A stretch of DNA of 64,000 nt from Notamacropus eugenii (Eukaryota; Chordata; Mammalia; Diprotodontia; Macropodidae), in assembly GCF_028372415.1 (NCBI RefSeq), contig NC_092879.1:64991651-65055650 (forward strand), in the 5' to 3' direction. The notes beneath the pieces were generated by a model. It was not told the DNA's origin, did not search any database, and saw only the letters and a list, made by a program, of their open reading frames with translations. Shown here piece by piece: positions 20,736 to 33,357 of this stretch. How positions within the stretch are numbered: the first letter of the stretch is position 1; each line of letters opens with the position of its first letter. The translations under genes were made by a program, and so were the position numbers.

Positions 20736-22395
20736 TTCAACAGTATTTAAATTACCAAAAATTAATTGGAGCCAGATTGAGGAGGGTCCAACAGAACAAC
20801 CACCTAAATTTCTTGACACATCTGAAATTCCCAAGGGAGTTTGGAAAGAAGGTAGAACTTGAAGCTTCACTTAGGAAACACATGCTAATAATCAGAAATA
20901 TCCCAAAGTGGAATGAATCGTCTCAAGACAAAATGGATCCCCAGGCCGAGGAACTTGGGCAGCAAAGACCAGCTGAATTCTTGCTGGTTTCCTGCAAGGG
21001 AGGTCCTTGTCCAGGAGTTGGACTGAAATGGCCTCGGAATGCCCCTGCACCTGTCTAATTCTGTTTCACTTGGAGCCCATTAGACATGCAGACTGTTTGC
21101 AAAACTGGGAGAGAAGTCATGGAACTCCCCTGGACATCTCTAGAGTGTTCCCTGCATGACACGATATGACTATATGTATAGCCCCTAAAATAAAATTGCC
21201 TCCAGGATTGTGTTGGCTCTCATGTTAATGTGAATCAGGGAAAAACCTTTTCTATTCCTTCCCAAAAGAACACTGAAAGTAGAACAAGTTCCCATCAATA
21301 TGACCGCCTCTCCAGCAATACACAAATGCTGATTCCTTCCATGGAGGGGTGGTCCTCTTAAGCTTGCTTTGAGTATCCTGGACCCCTCTGGCAGCTTGGT
21401 GAAGACTCAGAACACTTTCAGAAAAATATCCTTCAATGCAAAACATATATAGGCTTACAAGGGGGACTAATTATGTTGAAATAAAGATGTATTTTCTTTT
21501 TCTCCAGCATATGTAATGGATGTCCTGAAATGCGTCAGAATGATGCTGCCCTAGGAAAGAGTGTTGCAAGGTAAATGAGGTCATAAAGACAGATTTCCTT
21601 AGTGCTGCTTTCACGTTCACTTCCAGTCACAGATGTTATTATGGTGTGGATGTGCATGCCCCTGTAGAACGCCCACCAGAAGCATTCTTATCCATCGTCC
21701 CTTCTGCCCCCTCTCTCCACCCCTGCCAGGGTCTACCAGTCCTTTAAAGACCTATGAGTCCATGTCACTGTGCACCAGAGTACTGATTTTCACAGCAGTG
21801 GAAATCCACCTCTGCTCTCCCTTCTACTGACCAAAAAGGAACACCACAATCATGAATTAGTTTACTGAGAGCAGCATACTAAGCCTTCAAGGTGAGTGTT
21901 TCTTGGATAGTGCTTTTTTTGTCTTTTTCTCCTTTGGATCTGTGATGTCACTGATGTGGAGAACTCTCAGGATGAAAACTTACTCCACAGATGAACCTCA
22001 CTTCACAGGACTTCGGGAGGTTCTTGGTGAGAGACTTGGCTGTTCCAGGTGGGACTTCCCAACCAGAGCTGAAGTCACTTTTCTGATTGCCAGCCTGACC
22101 CCTCTATCAACCAGCCCATGTTCCTATTGTCTTTTCTTAGAGCATGTATTTGAAAGAAAACAAAATACACCATCTATGCCAAAATGACCCTTTTGCCCTC
22201 AGTTGCACTTGACTCATTTTAAGATGGTGACCTAGGAGAACAAAGCACAAAGTTGAAAACGGTGATGTTTTATTACGGGGATGAAACTGGATCTCGAGAA
22301 AACCTGTTCTCCGTGTTGAATTATGTCACTGTTTCCCAATTTTATCTCTCTTTTCATGATTTAATGGGGACAAGATGCATGGGCTGCTAATTTCA
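20736..22395. other. B-unit downstream region with exon-like pieces
   Basis: Shared only with 56549-58214. A stretch at 21508-21570 is bounded by TTTTCTTTTTCTCCAG and AAG-GTAAAT and reads 20 open codons (ICNGCPEMRQNDAALGKSVA). Other donor-like sites are TTCAAG-GTGAGT at ~21891 and TTCTTG-GTGAGA at ~22026. These resemble pieces of a spliced transcript, but I recognise no protein and cannot connect them. Confidence 0.3.
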
Positions 22396-23232
22396 ATGGA
22401 TCTGCTGGAAACTTGTCATTCGATATACCATTCCATGGAACGTAGAATTCCATGGCAAAGAAACTCCAGGCTTGACAGCTATGCCAAGAAAGCTGAAAGT
22501 TTAAAAGGAAGTCACTGCAAATGGCGGGATGTAATTAATATTGTTAGAAAGTGGAGTAAGATAAGTAGCAAACAAAATGTGAAGGAAACTCCCGGCAGCA
22601 GGCAAAAGGAGCGCCACTAGTGATAGAGCAGAAAGTGTTCAGTTCCCTTCTCTAGGAGTAAGGCTAGAGATGACTTTCTAATGCCTAAGGCAGACCTATT
22701 CCTTTGTCTGCAGGAAAATCATCCGTGGCTTCAGTCAGGAAGCAGAAGCTTCCTTCAGTCAGGTAAATCACTAAGCAGGAAGATAAAAGTTCACTTTCCA
22801 TGAGACCTCTTCTGAATCTCCCGTTCCCTCAATACTCATTCCTAGATAGACCAGTGGAGTGCCCAATTTGGAGGAGGCAGAACACTGCTGCAGAAACCCA
22901 GACTAAGTTTCCAATACATCTTTGCTGTCTTGGTCCAAAACATCATGGATTCAACTGGATTAAACGAGTGCAAGGAGCTTCTCAATTCAAATCATCTCCT
23001 ATCTCTAGGTCTATACCAACTGCCCCCAGGCCCAAAAGTGCTTTCCTGTTCCTCCTTCACTTCTCAGCATTCCCGGGTTCTCTCAGGATCATTTCAAGCA
23101 TCCCCTTCTATACAGGGCCTTGGCCAGTTTCCGGGCCACTAGGACCTCTCCTTCCAAAGGAACCTCCCATCTACTTTGTATGTGTCTTGCATGTTGCTCT
23201 ACGTGGACATATTGGCTTTAGCTAGCAGACAC
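22396..23232. repeat. Duplicated block S1, copy 2
   Basis: Same as 1-832 with roughly 1-2% differences by eye. Here, as at 58215, it directly follows the B-unit downstream region. Confidence 0.75.
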
Positions 23233-23441
23233 AGTAGATAGGGAGCCAGCCCTGGGATCAAGAAGATTGGAGTTCAGGTTCTGCCTCAGATAATGCAGAG
23301 CTCTGTGACCCTAGTCAGATCATTGTTTAAAAACTGCCTCAAGTTCACCATCTGCAAACTGGAGATAATGAATGTACCTCCCAGGGTTGTGGTGAGGACC
23401 AGCTGAGGTGGTAGAATAAGCGCCTGCTCTCTTTCCCTTAC
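23233..23441 (+). repeat. CORE/MIR-class SINE of S1, copy 2
   Basis: Orthologous to the element at 833. Confidence 0.7.
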
Positions 23442-23474
23442 ACAACAGATAGCCAGGTGGCATGGGGGGTATGG

Positions 23475-23757
23475 AGCCTTGTTCCCATCAGTCCTTGTGT
23501 CCCCATGTATCTGTCCATGTACTCCCATCAGTCTGCGTGTCTGCCATCAGTCTCTCCATGTTTCCCCACCTGTGCTTGTGTCCTCATCTGTCCATGTCTC
23601 CCCATCTGTTTGTGTGTGCCCATATGCCTGTGTCTCTCTCTGTCCTTGTATTCCCACCTCTCTGTCTTTGTGTCCCCATTTGTCCGAGTCTCCCCATCTA
23701 TGTGTGCCCATTTGTTAGTGTCCCCATCTGTCCGTGTCTCCCCATCTGTCCTTCACT
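23475..23757. repeat. TGTC-rich minisatellite, short tract
   Basis: Degenerate TGTGTCCCCATCTGTC repeats after S1. The tract differs in length from the matching one at 1080. Confidence 0.85.
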
Positions 23758-25525
23758 AGACACTTTTGAAAGACCTCCTGCTGTGGTTGTTGCTCCCTTG
23801 GTTGGTTCCTGTACTGTTCCTTGGAGGGCACTGAGGTCCGTTGCTTGTGTTCCTTTCAGCATGTCTGTGGTCCCTCTCTAGGCCGAGGGATAAGGCCAGG
23901 GTCCCTGCATTTAAAATCTCTCTGGGCCTATTTCTTTTAAGTAATTTGTTATCAGATTGAGGGTTTTTTTTTTTTTGCACATTCTTCTCCTCTTTCCCTG
24001 ATGAGTTCATTTGGGGGATTGTGGCCTAGTTCCTGGGGTCCCTCTTGATAAAGGGGCTGTTTCCTCTTTAGTACCTGTTCAGGGATCATTTTAGTGGCTT
24101 GCTACTGGCACCTCAGTTGGGATCCTACGCTGTGAATCATTCCATAGACCTTAGATTTATTTGTGCAGACTCCTCTTCTGTGTCCTGGGTCTTGATTTCA
24201 GACCATTGTAGGTACTCTGGTCATTTCTGTGTATACACTGGAACGATCTTGGGTCAATCGACATTCTGTAGATAGATTTCTGTAGTGTCTGCTAAAACCC
24301 ATCCTCAGTCCCCCACTGTGAGTGATGGATTTCTGCGTGGATACTGGCTGACTCTTCCCTTTTCTTCAGCAGGGGGGCATTTTTCAGGTATTTTGGCAGT
24401 GTTCGGGCTGCATTTTTGCTCCACTTCCCGCTTTCCCTGTAGACTGAAGGATGGCCTTGGGATCAAGTGTCATAAGTGGAGACATCTCTAGGATCATTGG
24501 TAAGGTCCAAGTAGCTGGCACACTGACTTCCTCTGCATGGACTCTCTTGTTGTGCTTTCTGACAGTCTTTTGCACTGAGCAGTTGATTTTGGTGATTCTG
24601 GTTGAGATCCCATTATCGGTCATGACTGAGGAAATGTTGAAGGTCCCAAGAACTTCTTTTGACAGATTTGAGGGGATCTGTTCTGTGGGCCTCTGAAGGG
24701 CCCCCTGCTGTGCGTGTGGACTAAATGTTTTGGGTTTTGCTTCAGAATCCTCAGGAGATTTTCCCAGTAACTACCATGTCCTTGGATCAATGGTTGTAGT
24801 GTTCCCTTAAAGGAGCCCTTTGGAGGACCTGCTGCTTTGTCAGCTGGCACCTCAGGTACTTCCTGTGTTCCCCTTGCTCAGCATTTAGGGACATTGCTGC
24901 TGCTCACTTCAGCAAATCATTCCTCTGTATTCCACCTGTAGGCCCAGAGGTAGCATCAGTGTCCCTCCATCTATCACTCCGGGCTCCTTTTGTGTTAACC
25001 CATTTGTTCCCGGGTTGGGTTTGTTTTGGACCATTCTTCTCCTTGTTGCTGAGGAGCTCATTTGCGGAATTCTGGCCAAGTACTGGGGTCCCTCTTGGAC
25101 CAGGGGCTTTCTTCTCTCCAGTCAGCGCTCATGGATCACTACAGGGGTTTGCTGGTCGAACTTGGGTTGGGACCCCCTGCTGTGAATGTGGAATTCCCTC
25201 TTAGCCTTTTGGGTTGCAAATTCCTCTTCTCTTTCGCCTGAGTCTGGATTTCAGGCCATTCAGGCCCCTCTGCTGCTTCCCATGTCTGCAGTGGAACTGT
25301 ACAGGGCCTTCAGAAAGAGGAGCAGGGCAGGCTCCAGATGAGTCTGAAACCCACCAAGGCCAATGGTGACTTTTCCATCTCCATCCTGCCTAGCACTAGT
25401 GTCCCCAGGACACAGAACTTCCTGGAGATGGCTGTAGCTATCCATCCTGGGCAGAGATTCCCCCAGTGGCAGAATCCAGGACATGCTTGTGAGCATCACT
25501 GAGTAGACCAGTGTCATTCACCCCT
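23758..25525. repeat. Macrosatellite-like units
   Basis: Begins like 1319. At the point where 2363 carries the long minisatellite, this copy has none and runs on directly (TTCCCTTAAAGGAGCCC near 24803), so it shows an uninterrupted unit. No gene is seen. Confidence 0.75.
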
Positions 25526-26085
25526 AGGGGATGTAAGAAAGCCTCTGAAGGCTGGGTTTGAGGGCAGCACGAGGAAGAAGAAAGCCAGTCTCTCCTGCTT
25601 ATGCCAGACTCAGCTCAGCAAATGAAGAAGGACCTGTATTACCATCATGCTAGTCATCTATGTTTCTGGTACATCCCTGTATATTCAGGTCATGATGTAA
25701 AAGGACGCGAGGTGCCATGGCCCCAAGATTTCACAAAGCTAGTTCTGGGGGGGGAGGACACAGGAGTAGTAACCAGAGCTTTCCTTAGATTATTTATTGT
25801 GAAATTCTTCTGAGTTCGCATCCCTAGCTTTACTTCTTTAGAAACCATTCCTGATGAAATTCAGCACTCTCACTTCCAAAGAAATGCTTAATGTGAATGA
25901 GCCGCGTGACAAACATCCAGTCTGCTAGGCATGAGAATTTGTAGCTGCACTGGCTTGGGGATGGGTCTGAATTTGGTTTTCCAATCTTTGCCCAAGGATT
26001 GACGGGTACATATATGTCAGTAAACTGTGACATGCTCTGTGTTCACAATCTTTGTAGAGGGACTGAGATTTTCACTCAGAAAGTT
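25526..26085. repeat. Block P
   Basis: Matches 13116-13600 at its start and is near-identical to 5815-6060 from ~25835. No gene is seen. Confidence 0.6.
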
Positions 26086-27700
26086 TGGAAGGAGTAGTAA
26101 AGAACCTAGATGGGGATGAGACTTTGGGGAAGATTCCTCTCCTCTCTGCCTGGGCCTACATTTCAGCCCTTGTTGGTGCCTCTGTCCTTTCTATGTACTC
26201 TGTGCTATTGTGCTCGACATACACACTGTCTGTGAATAGATTTCTGCTATGTTTGCCCGAGTGCACCTACAGACTCCCCACTGTGAATGATTGAATCCTG
26301 GCTGGATTTGGGCTGTCCATTCCATTCCTTGACAAGGGACACACTTTTTGGCTGCTTGAGCCTCGTACTGGCTGGGCTTTTCCTCCATTGCACTTTCTAA
26401 GGTTTGCACCCTGTTGGTGGATGGATGTGAGGGAATGTGGCTAAGAGTGTATTGTATGTCCCTCTGCTGGGAAGGACTTTATCATGTATGAGATTTTGTG
26501 GGAGATTCTCTTTCTCTTTCCCGAGGTCCCCATTTCAGGAGCTTCTGGTCCTCTTCCCGCTTTCCCTACAGCCTGATGCATCTGTCTGTGTGTCCCCATC
26601 TCTTCCACGAGTTCCCTTCTGGCAGTCTGCATAGACTTCTGGGAGTGTGCTGGAGCCCATCCTCACCCCTACCCCACTGTGAGTGATTGAATCCTGGATG
26701 TATTCTGGCCATCGATTCTCCTTTCTTTACCAGGGGCACACATATCGGGTCCTTTGGCAAGGTTCTGCCGCTTCTGTTGGCCCATTGACCTTACCAAGGT
26801 CTGCAGACTGTTGGTGAATGGATGTGAGGGAATATGGCCATGAGTGTAATGTATGTCCCCTGCTGTGAAGCACTTTGGCGTCTTTGTGATTCTTCTGGGC
26901 TCAAGGTGTAGGCACTGACACAGTCTAAGTGTCCCTGTATCCAAAGTCTCTCTGGGCCTATTTTTTTTTCACCTATTTGGTATTTCTTCCTGCACTTTCT
27001 TCTCCAGTTCCTGTGTTCCCTCTTGACCAAGGGGCTGTCTACTCCCCAGTGGTTTTGAAAGGATCATTTTAGAGGGTTGCTACTAGAACCTCAGGTGGGA
27101 CCCCCTCTGTGAATTACTACTTCCCTGTAAGCTTGTTGTTTTCCCGATTCCTCTTCTGTTTGCCTGTGTCAGGATTTCAGCCCATTCTGGCCCCTCTGCT
27201 GCTTTCCATGTATATGCTGGAGCTGTCCTGGGCCAAAAGGCAGTCTGTGCGTGGATTTCTGGGGTGTCTGTTAGAGTTGATCATCAGCCCCCCGACCAAT
27301 GTGAGTGCTTGAATTCTGGTTGGATTCCCAGTGTCCATTCCATTTTCTGGATCGGGGCATGCTTAATGGGTACTTTGCCAAGGTTCTGGACGTGCTTTTC
27401 CTCTGTGGGACTTTTTATGGTCTTTGCATTGCGTGGTGGATGGATGTGAAAGAATCTTACCAAGGGTGTAATGTGGGTTGCCTTGCTGTGAAGGACTTTG
27501 GCTAGGATGGGATTTGGTGGAAGATTCCCTTTCTCTGTACCTGGGCCTCCATTTCAGTTGCTTCAGGTTCACTTCCTGCTCTCCCTCTAGACTGAAGGAT
27601 TTCCTTGGGACCCAGTGTAATCAGAGGAGATGTGTCCAGGGTCACTTCTAAAGCCCAAGGAACTGGTTCAATGATTGTTTCCATGTGGGCTTTCTTAATT
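26086..27700. repeat. Macrosatellite-like units, diverged
   Basis: Its first ~490 bp match 6061-6536; then only a minimal minisatellite seed (26575-26610) is present where 6537 has 790 bp. Two further partial units follow. No gene is seen. Confidence 0.7.
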
Positions 27701-27792
27701 AATTAGTTAATTAGGATTGCTAATCTTAATCACAAAATGATAATCAATCTGTAGCTTTTACACCTAAAAAATAAAAAATGATTCTGTATCAT
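27701..27792. other. AT-rich flank of unit C
   Basis: A TTAATTAATTAGTTAATTAG-like stretch, then a short flank similar to 41980-42018 upstream of F but not to the A/B flank. This supports a C/F subfamily. Confidence 0.5.
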
Positions 27793-27987
27793 CAGAGGGA
27801 TTATAGTGTAGTGGATAAAATTCTGGACTTGGGGAGTCAGGGGACCTGGGTGTGAATTGAGCTTGCCTTAGTAGCTGTGTCACATGGGGCAAGTCTTCTA
27901 ACTTCCATGTCTCCATTTCCTGCTCTGGTGACTTGAATGACCTGTGATGTCCCTTCCCACCTCCACACCTGTGATCCCATGACTGTG
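27793..27987 (+). repeat. CORE/MIR-class SINE upstream of C
   Basis: Orthologous to 7832. A-box-like TATAGTGTAGTGG and B-box-like GGTGTGAATTGAG are visible. Confidence 0.8.
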
Positions 27988-28064
27988 AGGTTGTTTCCAG
28001 AGGACATCTCAGGGTTTCCCTCCCCCATAAAGCACACCCTTGAGTCATGTTTGCTTTCCTCCCT

Positions 28065-28160
28065 TTTCTGTCAGCAATTAGCATTCAAAGTTTTCCTGGA
28101 GATTTAAAAGGTGTTATAAAGACTGGCAGAGGTGAACCCCTGGTGAAAGAGAGTAACACC
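28065..28160 (+). promoter_or_regulatory. Candidate promoter / leader of C (TATAAA at 28115-28120)
   Basis: TTTTCTGTCAG, then GTGTTATAAAGACTGGCAGAG, then AGAGAGTAAC. Same arrangement as in A1 and F. Confidence 0.3.
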
Positions 28161-28660
28161 TGGACAGGCTAACAGCTTGACCAGCAGCCTCCCTCCCAGT
28201 TCCTAGGTCTGAACCCTGTGGTTCTCCCTGGGACTGACCCCCGTCCCTTCCCACCACTCTGTGTTCCCCTCCACCTCTCCATTGGCCCGTTTCTGTCCAG
28301 CCTCTCCTTTTTATCTCCCCCAGTCTGGCTCAGGTCTTTGGCTACCCAGCTCTGAATGCTCTACAGACTCCCTCCTTGTTGGTTCAGCCACCTCCCTGCC
28401 CATAAGGATAGCTTGCGAGAGGCCCGTCTTGCTCTCCCTGGACCCAGGAGGCCCTCTATCTCCAGCCCCACCTCCACCGTGGCTCCGACTACGGGGACCT
28501 CTGTCAGGGTTCTTCTGGAATCGATGCAGTGTTCCATTGGCATTCCTCCCCCCCACACTCTGCTCCCCACACTCCATTGGGTTCTGTTGCTGGGGTGAGC
28601 TGTGGCTCTCCCTTTCCCTCTCTCCAATCCCTTCCCCCTTGACCCTGGTCAGTCCCAGAC

Positions 28661-29512
28661 ATGGAAGAACAAGAAACCAGGGAGGGGCTGTTGCATATGG
28701 CCCAGGCCACCCAACGCAGGTGCATCGGGCTGTTCAGATGGAAGCTGGACTACGAGAAGGCTGCGAGCGAGTATGCAAAGTCCACCTTAGCCTTCTGCAG
28801 AGCTAAGAGGCTCGACCAGGCCATGGAAGCCTTCCTCAAGGAAGCTGAGGCCCACGAAAAAAGCCGGGTGCCCCTTCCTGCGGCCATGGCCTACGAGCAA
28901 GCTGGCCTGTACCTGAGCAGGTCCGACCACCTGCAGGAGGCCACCCAGGCCATGAAGCAGGCTGTCTCCTGGTACCTGGAGTGTGGAGAGGCAGAGATGG
29001 CATCCTATACCTTGAGACACTTCACCTACTTGCTTGAGAGCCAGATCCCGCACCAGTTGGTGTGCTTCTACCAGTGGGCATCCCAGCTATTTCAGGGGGA
29101 GGACCCCTTCTGGAAGGCCCTGGACTGGACTGAGGAAGCCTCCAGGTTGCTGCTACGGCAGAAGTGCTACAGGGATGCTGTGATCTCCCTTGGCCAGGCG
29201 AAGCACTTGTATGTGAAGGAAATGTGCTCCTGCTTGTGCCACCAGAGAGCCCTAGCGCAGTGTCTAGCCCCGCTTTGTGACCTGGATTTCCCTGCTGCCT
29301 GCAAGTGCCTGGAAGCACTTGTCCCTATTTGCCCACTTTCAAGTTCAGCCCCCAGTATGATGGGATGGTAACTTTGCTGAGCTTCTATGAAGACCAGGAC
29401 CAAGATGCAGTGTACCAGGTCTGCACCTCCCCTGTCTCTTAAGACCTGGACCAGGGCTACAGGGAGATGACCACGTTGCTGAAGGTACCTGGTGGGAGAA
29501 CCTGTGCTTCCT
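28661..29512 (+). pseudogene. NAPG-like: Gamma-SNAP-like pseudogene, copy C
   Basis: The frame starts MEEQETREGLLHM and follows the gamma-SNAP core for about 219 codons (KLDYEKAASEY, AMAYEQAGLYL, CDLDFPAACKCLE). One base missing in ~29310-29335 relative to B2 then shifts the frame and ends the product after 236 residues. Homology continues in another frame to ~29512, where a TAA replaces a Lys codon in the VFKHLD motif. The acidic tail is deleted: sequence runs straight from GTACCTGG into GAACCTGTGCTTCCTAG. Tail loss at the same point is seen in F. The 219-residue product would lack the last helices, so loss of function is likely, although the truncated product cannot be excluded. Confidence 0.8.
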
Positions 29513-29526
29513 AGAACAATGACTTA

Positions 29527-29568
29527 ATTAAAGTTAATTAGTGAAAAAATAAAAGTTCGCTTACCCCT

Positions 29569-29612
<44 letters not shown>
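29527..29612 (+). terminator. Poly(A) signals and (TG)n of C
   Basis: ATTAAA at 29527-29532, AATAAA at 29548-29553, then about 20 TG units at 29571-29611. Confidence 0.55.
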
Positions 29613-29615
<3 letters not shown>

Positions 29616-30460
29616 GTGGGTGTGCTTTCTCCCATCATACCTGTTCTCAGCCTCTTTATTTCAAACGAGCATGGAAGCCTTTGGCTTCCTCCCCCTTTCC
29701 CAATGACTCTGCCCCATCCTTCCAGAGAAGAATCGTTCCTTCCATGGGTAAATGTTTTCCCTTGACGCATTGGTTCCAGTGGAAAACCATCAAATAGGTT
29801 GCTCTCTGCTTTCCCACCCCTCTCCCTCTCCTTTCCCAGTGATCATCAAGACCTACTTCTTACATTAATTGACATTCTGAGTGCCCAAACTCCTCAGGAT
29901 GAGATTGTAGAGCACGGAAAACTTCTGAGATTTTCTTCACGCCTCCCCCATGGTTAGTATTTTAAGATTTACTGCCCAGACTCTGAAGTGTGCAAATGAC
30001 TTAGCCTTTTCCCTGGAAAATAGAAATGAACTTCATTCATTCAGCTTGAGCTTGAGGCTCAGGTGGGGGATAAGGAACAGGATCAGTTGTCAATCTGTAT
30101 GGGACTTGAGCAGGTCCACCCAGTCTAATTCCCTCATTTTACATAGGAGGTAGCCTTGGGGCCCAAAGAAGATAACTTACTCAGGAACCCACTGGAGACA
30201 GGCCCCAGGGAACAGGCACAGGCAGGATGGGCCCTCTGGGTCTTCCAATTCCAAATTCAAGGAAGAAGTGAAACCAAGTTGGTGAGGAAATGGGAGCAGA
30301 CAAGGGAGAAAGACATGTGACCAGGGAGGCATGGAACACCACTGACATGGTAATGCAAGCTTTGCCTAACCTCCCCCAGAGGGGACAGAAGTGCCTTGTG
30401 CAGAAGGAATCTAGCATCTTTCATACCCATCCCTGTCCTGCTCTTCTCTCTGTACACAGA
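29613..30460. other. 3' flank of C with MIR-like remnant
   Basis: Homologous to the flanks of the other units; the MIR-like part lies at about 30055-30190. No gene is seen. Confidence 0.5.
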
Positions 30461-31505
30461 TTTTCTTGTTGAGCATTGGGAAACTTCTTTTCCCTGGAAA
30501 GCTGATTAAGGGGATCTGGTTCAAGATCCTCCTGACAGGAACGACTCGGGGAATACTGAAGGTCACCAGGATATCTTTCCACAATTTTGAAAGGATCTGT
30601 TCTGTGGTCCATAGAAGGGCCCCCACAATGACTGCCTGCTCTGTCTAGAGGGTTTTGTCTCATTTTCATAATTTCTTGCTCTATGGCATTCCTAGCTGGG
30701 AATGGGCCCTTCCACCAATGCTCCCTCTAACTCAGGAGACTTTCCCAGTAACCACCATTGCCTTGGATCATTTTCTGCAGTATTGCCTCAAAGGAGCCCC
30801 TTGGAGGACGTCCTGCTTTGTCTGCTGGCGTCTTGGATAGTTCCTGGGTTCCACCACCTGATCACTCAGGCCCATCGTTTGCGTTCACTTCAGCAGTACA
30901 CTTCCTCTGTGGTCCACCTACAGGCTGTGATGCAGCATCAGTGTCCCTCCATTGACAGTCTCTCTGGGCTCATTTTCTCTTCACCAATTTGTTGGGCTTG
31001 TTTCTGACCATTCTTCTCCTTTTCACTGAGGAGGTCATTTCAGGGATTCTGGTCAAGTCTTTGGGTCCCCTGTGAACCAGGGCCTTTCCACTCTCCAGTT
31101 CATAGATCACTATAGGGGGTGGCTGCCTGCAGTTGGGTTGGGTCCCCCTGCTGTGAATGCATAATTCCCTTTTAGCCCTTTGTGTTGCAGATTCCTCTTC
31201 TCTTTTGCCTGGTTCTGGGATTCAAGCCTTTCAGGCCCCTCTGCTCCTTTCTATGCCTCCAGTGGAACTGTTCAGGGCCTCCAGAAACAGGAGCAGGGCA
31301 GGAACCAGGGGAGTCTGGAACCCACTAAGGCCAATGGTGACTTTTCCATCTCCATCCTCCCAACAGTAGTGTCCCCATGACACAGAACTTCCTGGAGATA
31401 GCTGTAGCTATCCACCTTGGGCCTCAGAGATTCCCCTAGAATCAGAATCCAGGCCATGCTCATGAACGTCACTGAGTACACCAGTGCCATCCACCCCTGT
31501 CAGGA
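30461..31505. repeat. Macrosatellite-like unit
   Basis: One unit, without minisatellite, related to 44690-46960. No gene is seen. Confidence 0.7.
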
Positions 31506-32054
31506 CGTCAAAAAGCCTCTGAACTCTGGGTTTGAAGGCAGCACGAGTCAGAAGAAACCCAGTCTGTCATGCTTATGCCAGCCTCAGCTCACCTAATGAA
31601 GAAGGACCTGTTTTACCATCTTGGTAGTCTTCTATTCTCTGGTACACCCCTGTATAATCAGGTCATGCTGTAAAGTGATATCATGTGGCATGGCCCCAAG
31701 TTTTCATGCAGGTTGTTTATGGTGGGGGGGAAGACACAGGAGGAGTACTCAGAGTTTTCCTTAGATTATTTCTTGTGAAATTCTTTTGAGTTCTTATCAC
31801 TAGCCTGCCTCTTTAGAAATGATTCCTAACGAAATTCTGCACTCTCATTTCCAAAGAAATCCTTAATGTGAATGATCAGGGTGACAAAGATCCAGTCTCC
31901 TAGGTTTGTAGCTACACTGGCTTGGGGATGGGTCTGAATTTGGTTTTCCAGTCTTTGCCTAAGGATTGACAGGTACATGTATGTCAATAACCTGTGATAT
32001 GCTCTGTGTTCACAGTCTTTGTAGAGGGACTGAGATTTTCACTCAGAAAGTCTG
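31506..32054. repeat. Block P
   Basis: Copy of 13116/25526. It includes one CTTTGTAGAGGGACTGAG unit near 32020. Confidence 0.6.
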
Positions 32055-32545
32055 GAAGGAGTAGTAAAGAACCTAGATGGGGATGAGACTTTGGGGAAGA
32101 TTCCTCTCCTCTCTGCCTGGACCTACATTTCAGCCCCTATTGGTGACTCTGTCCTTTCTATGTACTCTGTGCAATTGTGCTCGACATACACACTGTCTGT
32201 GGATAGATTTCTGTTTTGTTTGCCAGAGCACACCTACAGATTCCCTACTGTGAATGATTGAATCCTGGCTGGATTGGGGCTGTCCATTCCCTTCCTTGAC
32301 CAGGGACACACTTTTTGGCTGCTTGAGCCTCGTACTGGCTGTGCTTTTCCTCCATTGCACTTTCTAAGTTTTGCACACTGTTGGTGGATGGTTGTAAGGG
32401 AATGTGGCCAAGAGTGTATTGTGTGTCCCCCTGCTGTGAAGGACGTTGTCACGTATGAAATTTTGTGGGAGATTCTCTTTCTCTATCCTGGTGTCCCCAT
32501 TTCAGGAGCTTCTGGTCCTCTTCTTGCTTTCCCTCAAGCATTATG
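32055..32545. repeat. Macrosatellite-like partial unit
   Basis: Near-identical to 6061-6536. No gene is seen. Confidence 0.7.
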
Positions 32546-33357
32546 TATCTTTCTGTGTGTCCCCATCTGTTCCACTAGTCCCCTTCTTTCTGGGTGTCCC
32601 CATCAATCCGTCTGTGTATCTCCTATCTCTCTGTGTGTCCCCATCTGCTTATCCGTGCATCCTCATCTGTTGAGTCCCCATCTGTCCGTGTCTCCTCTCT
32701 GTCCCAGTGTTCCCCTCTGTGTGTCCCCAACGTCTTGATTTTGTATCCCCATCTGCCTGTCTGTGTGTCCCTCAAGTGTCTGTCTGCTTGTTTCCATCTG
32801 TCTCTGTGTCCTCATTTGTCTCTCAGTGTGTCCCATCTAGCTCTGTGTCCCTATCTGTCCATGTCTCTCATATCTCTTCTTGTGTTCCCATTTGTCTGTG
32901 TGTCCCCATCTGTTTTTCCAAGTGTCTCCATCAGTCTGTGAATGTGTCCCCATCTGTTTGTCACTGTTTCTCCAACTTTGTTCCCCAATCAGTCTGTCCT
33001 CATCTGTCTGTGTGTCCCCATCTGCCCATCCTTGTGTCCCCATCTGTCTCTGTGTCCCCATGTGTCTGTCCATGTTTCCTTTTCTCTTGGTGTATCCCCC
33101 ACCTGTCTGTCCATGTTTCCCCACCAATCTTTGCATCCTCCTCTGTCTGTCCATGCATGCCCATCTCTCTGTCCTTGTGCCCCATCTGTCTGTTCACGTT
33201 TCCCCATCTCTCCCTGTGTCCCCATATGTCTTTGTGTCTCCTATCTGTGCTGTGTTCCACTCTGTCTGTCCCTGTGTTTCCATCGGTCCGTGTGTCCCCT
33301 CTCTGTTTGTGTATGTGTCCCCGTCTGTCTGTTTGTGTGTCCCCATCTGTCCCTTCC
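32546..33357. repeat. TGTC-rich minisatellite, long tract
   Basis: About 810 bp, near-identical to 6537-7325 with a small gain near 33310-33345. All open frames in it are spurious. Confidence 0.9.

Noticed and set aside
21991-22086. 31-codon frame after a TACTCCACAG acceptor-like site (also 57809-57904)
   Set aside because: Same length in both copies but several amino-acid changes among few substitutions; no sign of constraint and too short to judge.
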